A stretch of DNA of 64,000 nucleotides from NCBI RefSeq assembly GCF_900109685.1, contig NZ_FOBB01000001.1, positions 1,240,001 to 1,304,000 of the forward strand, written 5' to 3'. Position numbers and translations under genes: made by a program. A model generated the notes under the pieces. The model was not told where the DNA came from, searched no databases, and saw nothing but the letters and a program-made list of their open reading frames with translations. Shown one piece after another: positions 43,844 to 53,633 of the stretch (its first letter is position 1; the number at the start of each line of letters is the position of its first letter). The stretch comes from Chitinophaga rupis. GTDB lineage: Bacteria > Bacteroidota > Bacteroidia > Chitinophagales > Chitinophagaceae.

Positions 43844-44281
43844 CTATTTGCTTTCTACGGATACCAACCTGTTTACAGACAGCTGGGTTTTGATCTCTAC
43901 TGAACGTTGGATCACACCATTTTTACCATTCCTTACTTCAAAGGTATAGTTACCGTCTTCTAAGCCCTGCAGGTTGTAACGGCCCATGAATACAGGCGTA
44001 GCGGGAATAATTTCGCGGTGTAATACGTTGTGGTTCTGATCTTTTATCAGCAGTATTACTTTGTCGGCACCGGGATTTTCAACGCTTACACGAAATACCA
44101 GGGAATCTTTCCTGGGCTGGGAAATGTTCACTTTAAAATTGCTAGGCACATCAGATGAAAAATGCGTAGCGGTAGCACGGGCGGTGTTCAGCGCAAAAGT
44201 ATGTTCCTGAGCAGCAACGCCGGTAGCGGTTAACAGCATGGCAGCAATAGCCATAGTAGCGGTTTTGGACATGTGTTTCAT
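43844..44281 (-). CDS. Small secreted protein with a C-terminal beta-sandwich
   Basis: 145 residues; signal peptide cleaved near GVAAQ. The mature part reads as one Ig-like beta sandwich: SLVFRVSVENPGADKVILLIKDQNHNVLHREI, MGRYNLQGLEDGNYTFEVRNGKNGVIQRSVEI, resembling the Por-secretion tail fold without clear sorting-signal motifs. Likely periplasmic or surface; function unknown. Convergent with the GH3 fusion gene. Confidence 0.82.
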   Translation of the reverse strand: MKHMSKTATMAIAAMLLTATGVAAQEHTFALNTARATATHFSSDVPSNFKVNISQPRKDSLVFRVSVENPGADKVILLIKDQNHNVLHREIIPATPVFMGRYNLQGLEDGNYTFEVRNGKNGVIQRSVEIKTQLSVNRLVSVESK

Positions 44282-44531
44282 GACATTAAGTTGTTTAAAT
44301 GTTTAAATTTTTCGGGGGCAGTATTAGCTAATACTTAATGCCTTTTTGACTTTTTTGTTTTTGTCGCCGCAAAGATAGTACATCATATGTTAACAGAACG
44401 TTATGCACCCATTAAAAATTTATGATGGATTGTTTGTACATAAATGCCCGCAAGCCATACAATCGGCGTATGAGTGATTGAAAATCAAGCGCTCATATAG
44501 CGGTTGACGTTAGTAAGAAATTTTCAGGGCC

Positions 44532-46829
44532 TTAAATTTCTTGACGTAACTCTGACACTTCTCCGGCGGGCAGGTTAAAATTGTAGCGGATCCATCTGAT
44601 GAGCGAATCCAGGCGCGGATAATGATATAAACGGTCGTTCATCTTTCGTATAGTCGTATCAGATATAACCCAGTTCATAGCGTAGGTATTGCTGTCACTT
44701 TTTTCATAAAGGGAGATGGGAAAGTAAGTAGTATCCTTATTGATCTCACGCAAATAATTAATGAGGCGCAGATTATTTACAATGGTTTGCGTACCGTAAG
44801 AACCAATGAGTGTTTGCACCGGCGCCAGCAGATCATTTACCAGGGGATGTACTTTGTGCAGCTGCATAGGCTCCCGGCTGGAGTTGGTGATGTGTATTAC
44901 ATACCAGCGCAGCTTTTTAGGCAGCTGCAGATTTTTCAGCTGCGGGTAATAGCTGCTGCTGTCATGCACCCACTGGTTCAGCTTTAAGATCATTTCATGT
45001 ACTACGCCGGCGCCTGAATTATCAAAGTAACCGCCATCTACAAAATAACTGTCGTGTATGCGGCCGGCAGGGCTTATGTATGGAAAGCGCGCACCTAATA
45101 CTACCGCAGTGCTCAGGCGCATATCTTCCCCCGGTTTTAACAAGCTTAGCACATCCATCCGTTTACCAAAGATGGTAGAATCAATATTAATGTTGCTTAC
45201 TACACCGGGCGTGCCATCCTGCATGCGGGTAGTGTTAATACATAATATAGGTAAGGTGTAAGCGCTATCCTGCTGCCGGGTTACAAGGGCCGACATTCTT
45301 TGCTCAAATGCCTTGCGCATGATCACAGAATCCGGCGCGGCGTTTTCGATAGCATATTCCAGTGCGGCTGCACGGTCATAGACAAAGGGGAAAGGGAACA
45401 CGGGACGGAACAGGTCCGGTCCCATCATACGTGCAAGGCTATACGTTAAAAAGTCGGATTTCAGGTAATCCTGCGCTTCCCGCAAGAGGGTATGATGCCC
45501 GCGGTAAATGCTGTCGCGTTTTTGTAATAAAGCAAAGAAGGTGCTGTTGCCTACACTGCCGCCGGATGCGCCGGAAAGGCACAGCAGGTGTTTTGAGAAC
45601 TGGCTGTTGGAGCCTTCTTCCAGGCGGCTGAGCACTGCGGCTGTCCAGTAACCGGAGCGGGAGGCGCCCCCATCGGCCAGCACAAAAAATACCGGGTAAA
45701 TACTATCCCGCTGTATAACAGCCTGCCGCTGCTGCACCCAGTTAATAAAATATTCTTCCAGGTGCTGCCGGTTATCAAACAGCTGGGTGCTGTTTTCACG
45801 GTCCTTTATAATACGTGCGTAGTGCGGCTCAAATATAAAACCAAGGATCACCAGCAGCGCAATATATACCACTGTTACATTAATGCCCGATAGCATGGAG
45901 GAAAGCGAGATGATATTGAAAAATCCCAGCAGCACACCCAAAGCCAGCAAAGCAAAGGGAAAGCTGCCAATAAGGTTGGCAAAGGGCAGGTAAAAAATAG
46001 CGGTAAGGTAGCAGATGGTGGCGAGTACGGAAATAACATTGAAAATTACGAAGAGCAGCGCTTCCTCTGCTGTTCTGGACATGTTGTTGTTTTTTTTATG
46101 GTTGTTCCACACAGTTTTGAGCACCCGCACAAACAGGGGGTTCGTCCACCGGTTGCTGCGCAACACCAGCTTGCTGCGGTTATTGACCAGGAACAGCGCG
46201 GCATACTGCATCCAGGTAATGCCCGCCACCAGGGAGGTTACGGTATTGAGCCACCCGCATAATACGATAGCCACAAAAATAGATATCAGTAATACCGTGC
46301 AAACGAGCATCAATTTTTTGCGTTTGCGCAGTACATTACCCCAGCGGATCATTAAATAACTAATGCCAATATATAATAGCAAATGCAGGCCCAGCAGCGC
46401 CCATAACCAGCTGCCCAGCGGGCCTATGCCTACGGGGCATTGCAAAATGGCCAACGCAGTAACAGCAAAGCATAAATAACCCAGTATACGCGGCAGGTGT
46501 GAAATAAGCTGCCGCGCCAGCCGGCCTGTAAAACAGCCATACTGCAGATCTTTACGGTAAGCTACTATACGGCCGGAGTACCAGTTCACATAAGCCCAGA
46601 AGAATAGCATGAGTAAAACCACTATACCGCTCCACCTCGTTTCTGTGGCCTTTACAATAATATCTATGCCCTGCGGAAGCCACCAGAAACACCAGGCCGC
46701 CAGCATCAGCAATATAATAGCTGCTGCAAATACAGAGAACAGGCGCAGGTAAACGGTGAACTGGCGTAAGCAATGTATAGCCGTTCTGTAAAGTGATAGT
46801 AACATACCTGAAGGCTTTGGATATGACAA
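44532..46829 (-). CDS. Membrane patatin-like phospholipase (paralogue A)
   Basis: 765 residues. The N-terminal ~350 residues carry about eight hydrophobic helices; the C-terminal half is a patatin domain with oxyanion-type ADGGASRSGYW, nucleophile elbow GASGGS (~residue 419-424) and the dyad Asp in VDGGYFDNSG (~598). It should cleave acyl esters of phospholipids or other lipids at the membrane. A second protein of the same size and architecture (48053-50359) lies just beyond the heme A synthase gene, in divergent orientation to this one. Confidence 0.88.
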   Translation of the reverse strand: MSYPKPSGMLLSLYRTAIHCLRQFTVYLRLFSVFAAAIILLMLAAWCFWWLPQGIDIIVKATETRWSGIVVLLMLFFWAYVNWYSGRIVAYRKDLQYGCFTGRLARQLISHLPRILGYLCFAVTALAILQCPVGIGPLGSWLWALLGLHLLLYIGISYLMIRWGNVLRKRKKLMLVCTVLLISIFVAIVLCGWLNTVTSLVAGITWMQYAALFLVNNRSKLVLRSNRWTNPLFVRVLKTVWNNHKKNNNMSRTAEEALLFVIFNVISVLATICYLTAIFYLPFANLIGSFPFALLALGVLLGFFNIISLSSMLSGINVTVVYIALLVILGFIFEPHYARIIKDRENSTQLFDNRQHLEEYFINWVQQRQAVIQRDSIYPVFFVLADGGASRSGYWTAAVLSRLEEGSNSQFSKHLLCLSGASGGSVGNSTFFALLQKRDSIYRGHHTLLREAQDYLKSDFLTYSLARMMGPDLFRPVFPFPFVYDRAAALEYAIENAAPDSVIMRKAFEQRMSALVTRQQDSAYTLPILCINTTRMQDGTPGVVSNINIDSTIFGKRMDVLSLLKPGEDMRLSTAVVLGARFPYISPAGRIHDSYFVDGGYFDNSGAGVVHEMILKLNQWVHDSSSYYPQLKNLQLPKKLRWYVIHITNSSREPMQLHKVHPLVNDLLAPVQTLIGSYGTQTIVNNLRLINYLREINKDTTYFPISLYEKSDSNTYAMNWVISDTTIRKMNDRLYHYPRLDSLIRWIRYNFNLPAGEVSELRQEI

Positions 46830-46935
46830 TCAGTTATTCGCTCCACTCAAATTAGGGAACAAATTTTAAAAACGGGAGTAGTTGTTTTTTCAGCACAGCC
46901 GCACACAGTTATTCACTTCCAATTGCAAATTGACC

Positions 46936-46943
46936 TAATTTTG
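46936..46943 (+). promoter_or_regulatory. -7 box of the heme A synthase gene
   Basis: TAATTTTG, a consensus TAnnTTTG, ends 8 nt before the ATG at 46952. Confidence 0.55.
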
Positions 46944-46951
46944 CAGCGTTT

Positions 46952-48016
46952 ATGGAAAAAAGCACACTGCAGCAGCACCGTCCTGTAGCCATCTGGTTAT
47001 ATACAGGCGTAGGCATGATCATTATCCAGGTATTACTGGGCGGCATTACCCGCCTTACCGGTTCGGGGTTGTCTATTACAGAGTGGAAGCCCATCCTGGG
47101 CGCCCTGCCCCCTATGAATGAACAAGCCTGGCAGGCAGCTTTTGATAAATACAAGGAGATTGCGCAGTTCACCTATGTGAACAGCCATTTTACCTTATCT
47201 GACTTTAAGGCCATTTACTTCTGGGAATGGCTGCACCGCGACTGGGCCCGGCTCATGGGCCTTGTGTTTGCAGTGCCGTTCATTTATTTCCTTATAAAAA
47301 AGAAGATAGACCGGAGCATGGTAAATCCCATGATCATCCTGTTCCTGCTGGGCGCCCTGCAGGGCGCCATTGGCTGGATCATGGTAAAGAGCGGTTTGAA
47401 TGAGGAGAATTTGTACGTAAGCCACATTCGCCTGGCCGTACATTTCATTGCAGCGCTGCTGCTGTTATGCTATGTGCTGTGGTTCGCACTGAAGATCAGC
47501 ACACCGGCAACGGCTATACTTTATTCCCCTTCGCTGCGCAGGTTAAATGGCTGGCTGCTGGTATTATTAACCCTGCAGCTGATATACGGCGCATTTATGG
47601 CAGGCCTGCACGCCGCACTGGCTGCCAGCACCTGGCCGGATATTAACGGCATGTGGTGGCCCGCAGGCATGCAGCAGGGCGGTTTCCTGGAAAGTATAAC
47701 GCAGAACCATATTGCCGTGCAATTTATTCACCGGGGCCTGGCTTACCTGATAGCCATTGGCGTAGCCGTTTGGTGGTGGAATGCTGCTAAAACGCCGGTT
47801 TACAGCCGTTTGCACCGCATCCGTTACCTGCCTTTGCTGCTGGTATTGTTACAGGTATTATTAGGAGTATTAACGGTAATGGGCAGCGTGGTAAAAATAC
47901 CGCTGCTGCTGGCCGTGCTGCACCAGTTCACCGGCATGTTATTATTACTGGCATTGGTATGGACCCTGTTCTTAAGTAATGGAAAACCGGCGCTTACAGG
48001 TAAGCCCGTTTCCTAA
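46952..48016 (+). CDS. ctaA: Heme A synthase, COX15/CtaA family
   Basis: 354 residues with eight transmembrane helices in two four-helix halves. Conserved: GGITRLTGSGLSITEWKPILGALPP near the start, FWEWLHRDWARLMG, SHIRLAVHF with a heme His, and FIHRGLAYLIAI and VLHQFTGMLLLLAL in the second half. The long first loop marks the COX15-like (class A) type rather than the short bacterial CtaA. It converts heme O to heme A for cytochrome oxidase, implying aerobic respiration. No ctaB or cox genes are adjacent; instead it lies between two patatin genes. Confidence 0.94.
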   Translation: MEKSTLQQHRPVAIWLYTGVGMIIIQVLLGGITRLTGSGLSITEWKPILGALPPMNEQAWQAAFDKYKEIAQFTYVNSHFTLSDFKAIYFWEWLHRDWARLMGLVFAVPFIYFLIKKKIDRSMVNPMIILFLLGALQGAIGWIMVKSGLNEENLYVSHIRLAVHFIAALLLLCYVLWFALKISTPATAILYSPSLRRLNGWLLVLLTLQLIYGAFMAGLHAALAASTWPDINGMWWPAGMQQGGFLESITQNHIAVQFIHRGLAYLIAIGVAVWWWNAAKTPVYSRLHRIRYLPLLLVLLQVLLGVLTVMGSVVKIPLLLAVLHQFTGMLLLLALVWTLFLSNGKPALTGKPVS

Positions 48017-48052
48017 TAACATACCACTATTTTTTCGTAAGTTTATCTGCAA

Positions 48053-50359
48053 TTGGTTTGGGGAAGAAACGGACCCGCTAAATACCAAACGGACGTTTCA
48101 CTTGACCATGAGGACATCAAACTACTTCAAGTGAAATTGAAACTACTGCTGGTTAAAACTTACTACTCCTTCCCTATACAGCTGCTGTTGCTGCACTTTC
48201 GCAAGTACCAGGTATTGCTTATTTTCTGGGCAATTTTTTTCAGTACCATTAACGGTGGTTTTGCCAAGGTATTTGGGGGCGATGCATTGTACCTGGCGCC
48301 GGAATACCTGGGTAACGTAAATTTTTACAGTACCACTCTCCTGGGCCTGGCTACCGGCTTTTTCATTATGAGCTGGAACATTACCACCTTTATACTGCAT
48401 ACCAGCCGCTTTAAATTTCTGGCCACTACCTCTCAGCCATTTTTCCGCTATTGCTTAAATAATTCCATTATCCCGCTTACATTCCTCATATGCCTGCTGG
48501 TGCGGGGCTGGCAGTACCAGCGCTACCAGCAGCTCAGCACCGTGCCGGAAATATTGCTGCTGGCAGAAGGTTTTATTTGCGGAGTATTATTCGTGATCTT
48601 TTTCTCCTTCTTTTACTTTTTTAATGCAGATAAGAACATTAGCCGCCGCCTGGAGCGCCGCTTTGGCAACCCCCGTAATTTTTTAAGGACTGTGCTGAAA
48701 CCGGGGCAGGAGCATGATGAAAATGCGCTGCCTGTACACAATTACTTTTCTTCCCCCTTCAGGATACGCCGTGCCCGGAATGTGGATCACTATAACAAAC
48801 ATTACCTGGACAGTATTTTAAAGCAGCACCACTTTGCCGCCATGATCACGGTAGGCTGCGCCCTGGTATTCCTGGTGATACTGGCTTTTTTAATGGACTA
48901 CAATGTTTGCCGGATCCCTGCCGGCGCCAGTGTAATGGTGTTCTTTGCCTTTTTGATAGGGATTGCCGGCGCTTACGCCTACCTGCTGCAAACCTGGGCC
49001 ATACCGGTTTTGCTGGTAATGATGTTTGTGCTGAACTGGATGACGGTGAACAATCTGCTGGATAATCGCAATAAAGCCTATGGCTTAAACTACCGGCAGC
49101 CGAAGGAACGGCCGGCATATAATGTAAACAGCCTGCAGCAGTTCTTTTCAGAAGAGCGGGCCAGGCGGGACAAGGAGGGTACCCTTAAAATACTGGAGCA
49201 GTGGAAGGCTAAATTTCCGCCCGGTAAAAAGCCCCGGCTGGTAGTAATGAACTTCAGCGGTGGCGGCATACGGGCGGCCGCCTGGTCTATGAACGTGCTG
49301 CAGCGCCTGGATACGCTTACCCATGGCTCGCTTATGGACCATACCATGCTGCTCACCGGCGCATCTGGTGGAATGATGGGTGCCTCGTACTACCGGGAGC
49401 TCTACCACCTGAAACGATTGGGCAAACCCATGAATATACAGGACACTGCCTATACGGAACGGATCTCCCGTGACCTGCTGAACTCCGTTTTTTCAGCGCT
49501 GGCAGTAAATGATTTTATTACGCCTTTCCGCTCTTTTAAAATAGGCGCCAACCGCTACGCCAAAGACCGTGGCTATGCCTTTGAAATGCAGCTGAATGAT
49601 AATACGGACCATGTGCTGGAGAAAACCATACGGGATTACCAGCTGCCGGAGCAGCAGGCCATTATTCCCATGCTCATCTGGAATGCCACTATTAATGCAG
49701 ATGGACGCCGCCTGTTAATTTCCCCGCAACCCATTAGCTATTTATGCGCGCCGGAATATAAATACCCCACCCGTGCAGTACGGGATGTGGATGGGGTGGA
49801 CTTTACGCAATATTTTGCCGCCCAGCATGCCATGGACCTGCGTGTTACCAGCGCCATACGCATGTGCGCCACTTTTCCTTATGTGCTGCCCAATGTATTC
49901 CTGCCCAGCGATCCCATTGTGGATGTAATGGATGCCGGCATCCGTGACAACTTTGGGCAGGAAACCAACCTGCGCTTTTTATACACTTTCCGGGAGTGGA
50001 TAAACGAAAACACCAGCGGGGTAGTGTACATACAGGTACGCGATACCCGTAAGAACGATATACGCCCCATAGAAAAAACAAAAACGCTAAGCAACCTCAT
50101 TTTTGATCCGCTGTTCACCATGCAGCAGCACTGGAGCGCCATGCAGGATTTTGAGCAGGATAACCAGGTGAATTATATGGAAGGATATTTTCCCGAAAAA
50201 TTCCACCGGGTAATTTTCCAGTATGTGCCGCAGAAGGAAGATAAAGCGGCGGCCCTTAGCTGGCACCTTACCTCCCGTGAAAAGATAGATATTGCCGGCG
50301 CCCTGGATAATACTGCCAACCAGGCTTCATTTGATTATGTGCTGAAGCTGATGAAATGA
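48053..50359 (+). CDS. Membrane patatin-like phospholipase (paralogue B)
   Basis: 768 residues from the TTG at 48053; a GTG at 48131 (VKLKLLLVKTYYSFPIQ) gives 742 residues and may be the true start. About seven hydrophobic helices to ~345, then the patatin domain: NFSGGGIRAAAWSMNVLQRLD (oxyanion loop), nucleophile GASGGM (~436-441) and Asp in DAGIRDNFG (~626), where the usual DGG is DAG. Predicted lipid acyl hydrolase at the membrane. Same length and layout as paralogue A and 36 bp after ctaA, so possibly cotranscribed with it. Confidence 0.86.
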   Translation: MVWGRNGPAKYQTDVSLDHEDIKLLQVKLKLLLVKTYYSFPIQLLLLHFRKYQVLLIFWAIFFSTINGGFAKVFGGDALYLAPEYLGNVNFYSTTLLGLATGFFIMSWNITTFILHTSRFKFLATTSQPFFRYCLNNSIIPLTFLICLLVRGWQYQRYQQLSTVPEILLLAEGFICGVLFVIFFSFFYFFNADKNISRRLERRFGNPRNFLRTVLKPGQEHDENALPVHNYFSSPFRIRRARNVDHYNKHYLDSILKQHHFAAMITVGCALVFLVILAFLMDYNVCRIPAGASVMVFFAFLIGIAGAYAYLLQTWAIPVLLVMMFVLNWMTVNNLLDNRNKAYGLNYRQPKERPAYNVNSLQQFFSEERARRDKEGTLKILEQWKAKFPPGKKPRLVVMNFSGGGIRAAAWSMNVLQRLDTLTHGSLMDHTMLLTGASGGMMGASYYRELYHLKRLGKPMNIQDTAYTERISRDLLNSVFSALAVNDFITPFRSFKIGANRYAKDRGYAFEMQLNDNTDHVLEKTIRDYQLPEQQAIIPMLIWNATINADGRRLLISPQPISYLCAPEYKYPTRAVRDVDGVDFTQYFAAQHAMDLRVTSAIRMCATFPYVLPNVFLPSDPIVDVMDAGIRDNFGQETNLRFLYTFREWINENTSGVVYIQVRDTRKNDIRPIEKTKTLSNLIFDPLFTMQQHWSAMQDFEQDNQVNYMEGYFPEKFHRVIFQYVPQKEDKAAALSWHLTSREKIDIAGALDNTANQASFDYVLKLMK

Positions 50360-50390
50360 TGTGCAGATATGCTAGTGTGCAGATGAAGGG
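50358..50390. repeat. Stutter-word repeat at the patatin B stop codon, GTGCAGAT family
   Basis: ATGTGCAGAT (50359-50368) and GTGTGCAGAT (50375-50384) follow each other from the stop codon, interrupted by ATGCTA. Confidence 0.5.
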
Positions 50391-50430
50391 CAATGCGCTG
50401 ATATGTTGGTATCTTCTGACTATTGATTGT

Positions 50431-51432
50431 TTATTCCTTCAGGAACGCCAGCAATGCGCTTATAAACTGCTCGTAAGCCTCAATATGCGGTAAATGGCCA
50501 ACGCCGTCAATGGGCACCATTTGGGCATGCGGTATTCTTTGCGCGGCGCTTTTACCCAGCTCCGGGTAATTACCTAAAGTTTTACGAACCTCCTCCGGCG
50601 CGCTGGCTTTGCCCAGGGCGGTACGGTCGCGCTGGCCAATGATCAGCAGGGCAGGCGCCTGGATGTGCTCAAATTCATAATACACCGGTTGGGTAAAGAT
50701 CATATCGTAGGTGAGCGCTGCATTCCAGGCTACACGCGGGTAATCAGGCCCTTTGGTCCAGCTGGCCAGCAGCCGCGCCCATTTTTCGTAAGCGGGTTTC
50801 CATTGCCCGGCATAGTAATTATCCAGCTGGTATTGCTTGATCTTTTCATAATCCTGCTTTAATTCAGACTGGTACCACTTATCCACGGATTGATAGGGCA
50901 CTTTTACCTTCCAGTCTTCCAGCCCAATGGGATTTTCCAGGATCAGCTTTTCCGTTATTTCCGGGAACATTAATGCAAAGCGCACAGCTACCATGCCACC
51001 CATGGAATGCCCCAGCACCGCGGTTTTTGTGATGTGCAGGGTATCCAGCAGGGCTTTGGTATTTTGCGCCAGCAGCTGAAAGCTGTATTGCAGGTGGGCC
51101 GGTTTAGCAGATTTGCCGAAACCTATTTGATCAGGAATTATTACACGATAGCCGTTTTTGCGCAGGTCGGCTGCCGTACTGTCCCAATAGGCGCCGCAAA
51201 AGTTCTTGCCATGCAACAGCATTACCACCTTGCCGTTGGGCTGGGCAGGCTGCACATCCATATAGGCCATTTTCAGGTGCTGGCCCTGTATGTTTAAGGT
51301 AATATAATGAACCGGGTAGGGGTAGTTGTAGCTAGAAAGGGTAGCATCCTGCGGGGGAATGGTTTGGGCTTGCATGATACCGGTAAAGTAACAGAATAAG
51401 GACACTAACAGGCAATATTTTTTGAAGTGCAT
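50431..51432 (-). CDS. Secreted alpha/beta-hydrolase
   Basis: 333 residues from the ATG at 51432; the frame continues to 51483, but the signal peptide MHFKKYCLLVSLFCYFTGIMQAQ starts here and a consensus -7 box lies between. Core: VMLLHGKNFCGAYW (oxyanion HG), nucleophile elbow GHSMGG, Asp likely in LIIGQRDRTALG and His in VDGVGHLPHIEA. The usual triad of an esterase, haloalkane-dehalogenase or epoxide-hydrolase-like enzyme, exported to the periplasm. Substrate unknown. Confidence 0.9.
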   Translation of the reverse strand: MHFKKYCLLVSLFCYFTGIMQAQTIPPQDATLSSYNYPYPVHYITLNIQGQHLKMAYMDVQPAQPNGKVVMLLHGKNFCGAYWDSTAADLRKNGYRVIIPDQIGFGKSAKPAHLQYSFQLLAQNTKALLDTLHITKTAVLGHSMGGMVAVRFALMFPEITEKLILENPIGLEDWKVKVPYQSVDKWYQSELKQDYEKIKQYQLDNYYAGQWKPAYEKWARLLASWTKGPDYPRVAWNAALTYDMIFTQPVYYEFEHIQAPALLIIGQRDRTALGKASAPEEVRKTLGNYPELGKSAAQRIPHAQMVPIDGVGHLPHIEAYEQFISALLAFLKE

Positions 51433-51463
51433 GGGAATATTTTTAACAGTTGGCTGATTAGTA

Positions 51464-51471
51464 CAAATGTA
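51464..51471 (-). promoter_or_regulatory. -7 box of the alpha/beta-hydrolase gene
   Basis: Minus-strand TACATTTG, with a TTTG 16 nt further upstream that may serve as the -33 element. It ends 31 nt before the ATG at 51432. Confidence 0.55.
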
Positions 51472-51612
51472 ATGCCCGCACAAAGATCAAAATATTACCG
51501 GCCGCGGCCCTGCAACCCCCTCAGAATCATAGTATTCAATTCTTCTACTAACATTAACATCTTGATCACATTTATTTAAAGCACTTTCCCCCATTTTTTC
51601 CACATATTTTAG

Positions 51613-51620
51613 TACCTTTG
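51613..51620 (+). promoter_or_regulatory. -7 box of typA
   Basis: TACCTTTG, a consensus TAnnTTTG, 61 nt before the ATG, leaving a longer leader than most genes here. Confidence 0.5.
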
Positions 51621-51681
51621 CGCCTTCGTTTACACAGACCGGCCTAATGCCCCTGTAAAATTTCTATAGTACAAGACTTAT

Positions 51682-53496
51682 ATGAATATCCGTAACATAG
51701 CTATTATTGCGCACGTAGACCACGGTAAAACCACCCTGGTAGACAAGATCCTCCATCAGACCAACGTTTTCCGGGCTAACCAGGAAACCGGTGACCTGAT
51801 CATGGACAGTAACGACCTGGAAAGGGAACGTGGGATCACCATCTTCAGTAAAAACGCATCTGTGGTGTACAAAGATGTAAAGATCAATGTAATTGATACA
51901 CCGGGCCACGCCGACTTTGGCGGTGAGGTAGAGCGCGTGCTGAAAATGGCCGACGGGGTAATTCTGCTGGTGGATGCCTTTGAAGGCCCCATGCCGCAAA
52001 CCCGTTTTGTGCTGCAAAAAGCGCTGCAACTGAATCTGAAACCTATTGTAGTAATTAATAAGGTAGATAAACCTAACTGCCGCCCGGATGAAGTACACGA
52101 TGCGGTATTTGATCTGTTCTTTAACCTCGATGCAACGGAAGAGCAGCTGAACTTCCCCACTTTCTATGGTTCCGGTAAGAACGGCTGGTTTAATAATTCC
52201 CTGACCCAGTGTGATGATATTACCCCGCTGCTGGATGGTATCCTGGAATATGTTCCGGAACCTAAAATAGGCGAAGGTACTCTGCAGCTGCAGATCACCT
52301 CCCTGGATTATTCTTCCTTCCTGGGCCGTATTGCCGTAGGTAAAGTAACCCGCGGAACCATTAAGGAAAACCAGCCCATTTCACTGGTACAGGCAGATGG
52401 TATTAAAAAGACCCGCGTACGTGAGCTGTACATCTTTGAATCCCTGGGTAAGAAGAAAGTAACAGAAGTAATGCCCGGCGACATTTGCGCCGTAGTAGGT
52501 ATAGAAGATTTCAACATTGGCGATACTATTGCCGATTTTGAGAATCCGGAAGCATTACCGGTGATCAGCGTGGACGAGCCTACCATGAACATGCAGTTTG
52601 GTATTAACAACTCACCTCTTTTTGGTAAGGATGGTAAGTTTGTAACCAGCCGCCACCTGCGCGACCGTTTAATGAAAGAAACAGAAAAGAACCTGGCCCT
52701 GCGGGTTGAGGATACAGACAGTGCAGATACCTTTATGGTATTTGGCCGCGGTATCCTGCACTTAGGGGTATTAATAGAAACCATGCGCCGTGAAGGTTAT
52801 GAGCTTACTGTGGGCCAGCCCAAAGTAATTGTGAAAACCATCGACGGTAAAAAGCATGAGCCGTATGAAACCCTGGTAGTGGACGTTCCGCAGGAATTTG
52901 CCAGCAAGGTAATTGACCTGGTAACCCGCCGTAAAGGAGAGATGCTGATCATGGAAACCAAAGGCGACATGCAGCACCTGGAATTTGAAATTCCTTCCCG
53001 TGGTTTGATAGGCTTACGTACCCAGATGCTGACCGCTACTGCCGGTGAAGCTGTAATGGCGCACCGCTTTAACGATTATAAACCCTGGAAAGGCGCTATC
53101 CCCGGCCGTAATAACGGTGTATTGATTGCCAAGGAAGCCGGTTCTACTACCGCTTATTCCCTGGATAAACTGCAGGACCGTGGCTTTTTCTTCGTAGATC
53201 CGGGAGAGGAAGTTTACAAAGGCATGATCATTGGCGAAAACAACAAACCCGGCGACCTGGTAGTAAACCCGAATGAAGGTAAAAAGCTTACCAACATGCG
53301 CGCCAGCGGTACGGATGGTGCTGCCAGCATTGCCCCCAAAACGCTGATGACACTGGAAGAGTGTATGGAATACATTCAGCATGATGAGTGTATAGAAGTA
53401 ACGCCTAACATTATCCGTATGCGTAAAACCATCCTGGATGAAGAAGAGCGTAAGCGCTTCCAGAAAACAATGAAAACAGAAGAAGTAGGCGGATAA
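51682..53496 (+). CDS. typA: Ribosome-binding translational GTPase TypA/BipA
   Basis: 604 residues, full length. G1 AHVDHGKTTLVDKIL, G2 RGITIFSKN, G3 DTPGHADFGGEVERVL, G4 NKVDKPNCRP. Then domain II, EF-G-like domains III and V (RREGYELTVGQPKV, GEMLIMETKGDMQHLEFEIPSRGLIGLRTQ) and the TypA-specific C-terminal domain with KKLTNMRASGTDGAASIAPKTLMTLEECMEYI. It binds ribosomes and assists 50S assembly and stress or cold adaptation. A hairpin follows the stop codon. Confidence 0.97.
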   Translation: MNIRNIAIIAHVDHGKTTLVDKILHQTNVFRANQETGDLIMDSNDLERERGITIFSKNASVVYKDVKINVIDTPGHADFGGEVERVLKMADGVILLVDAFEGPMPQTRFVLQKALQLNLKPIVVINKVDKPNCRPDEVHDAVFDLFFNLDATEEQLNFPTFYGSGKNGWFNNSLTQCDDITPLLDGILEYVPEPKIGEGTLQLQITSLDYSSFLGRIAVGKVTRGTIKENQPISLVQADGIKKTRVRELYIFESLGKKKVTEVMPGDICAVVGIEDFNIGDTIADFENPEALPVISVDEPTMNMQFGINNSPLFGKDGKFVTSRHLRDRLMKETEKNLALRVEDTDSADTFMVFGRGILHLGVLIETMRREGYELTVGQPKVIVKTIDGKKHEPYETLVVDVPQEFASKVIDLVTRRKGEMLIMETKGDMQHLEFEIPSRGLIGLRTQMLTATAGEAVMAHRFNDYKPWKGAIPGRNNGVLIAKEAGSTTAYSLDKLQDRGFFFVDPGEEVYKGMIIGENNKPGDLVVNPNEGKKLTNMRASGTDGAASIAPKTLMTLEECMEYIQHDECIEVTPNIIRMRKTILDEEERKRFQKTMKTEEVGG

Positions 53497-53515
53497 CAGT
53501 CCCCTGACGATAGTT

Positions 53516-53550
53516 AACGGTCCATAGCCTACAGGCTGTGGACCGTTTTC
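53516..53550 (+). terminator. Terminator-like hairpin after typA, built from 'GGTCCATAG' words
   Basis: 14-bp stem (53516-53529 with 53534-53547, one G-T pair) and loop TACA, followed by TTCATTTT. The arms contain GGTCCATAG and CTGTGGACC, the same words that recur upstream of alkB and around 55.2-55.4 kb. Confidence 0.72.
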
Positions 53551-53580
53551 ATTTTACAGGCGCTCACTATCCTATACGCA

Positions 53581-53615
53581 CTATGCTATGGACCATGGAC
53601 CATCGACTGTGGACC
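53581..53615. repeat. Stutter-word repeat upstream of alkB, CCATGGACC family
   Basis: Words CTATGCTATGGACC, ATGGACCATCG and ACTGTGGACC run together, including the palindrome GGACCATGGACC-like core. The array ends 6 bp before the alkB -7 box. Confidence 0.7.
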
Positions 53616-53621
53616 TTTTTT

Positions 53622-53629
53622 TATCTTTA
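53622..53629 (+). promoter_or_regulatory. -7-like box of alkB
   Basis: TATCTTTA differs from TAnnTTTG in the last base and ends 4 nt before the ATG at 53634, predicting a nearly leaderless mRNA. GACTGTGGACC lies 6 bp upstream. Confidence 0.4.
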
Positions 53630-53633
53630 CCCC

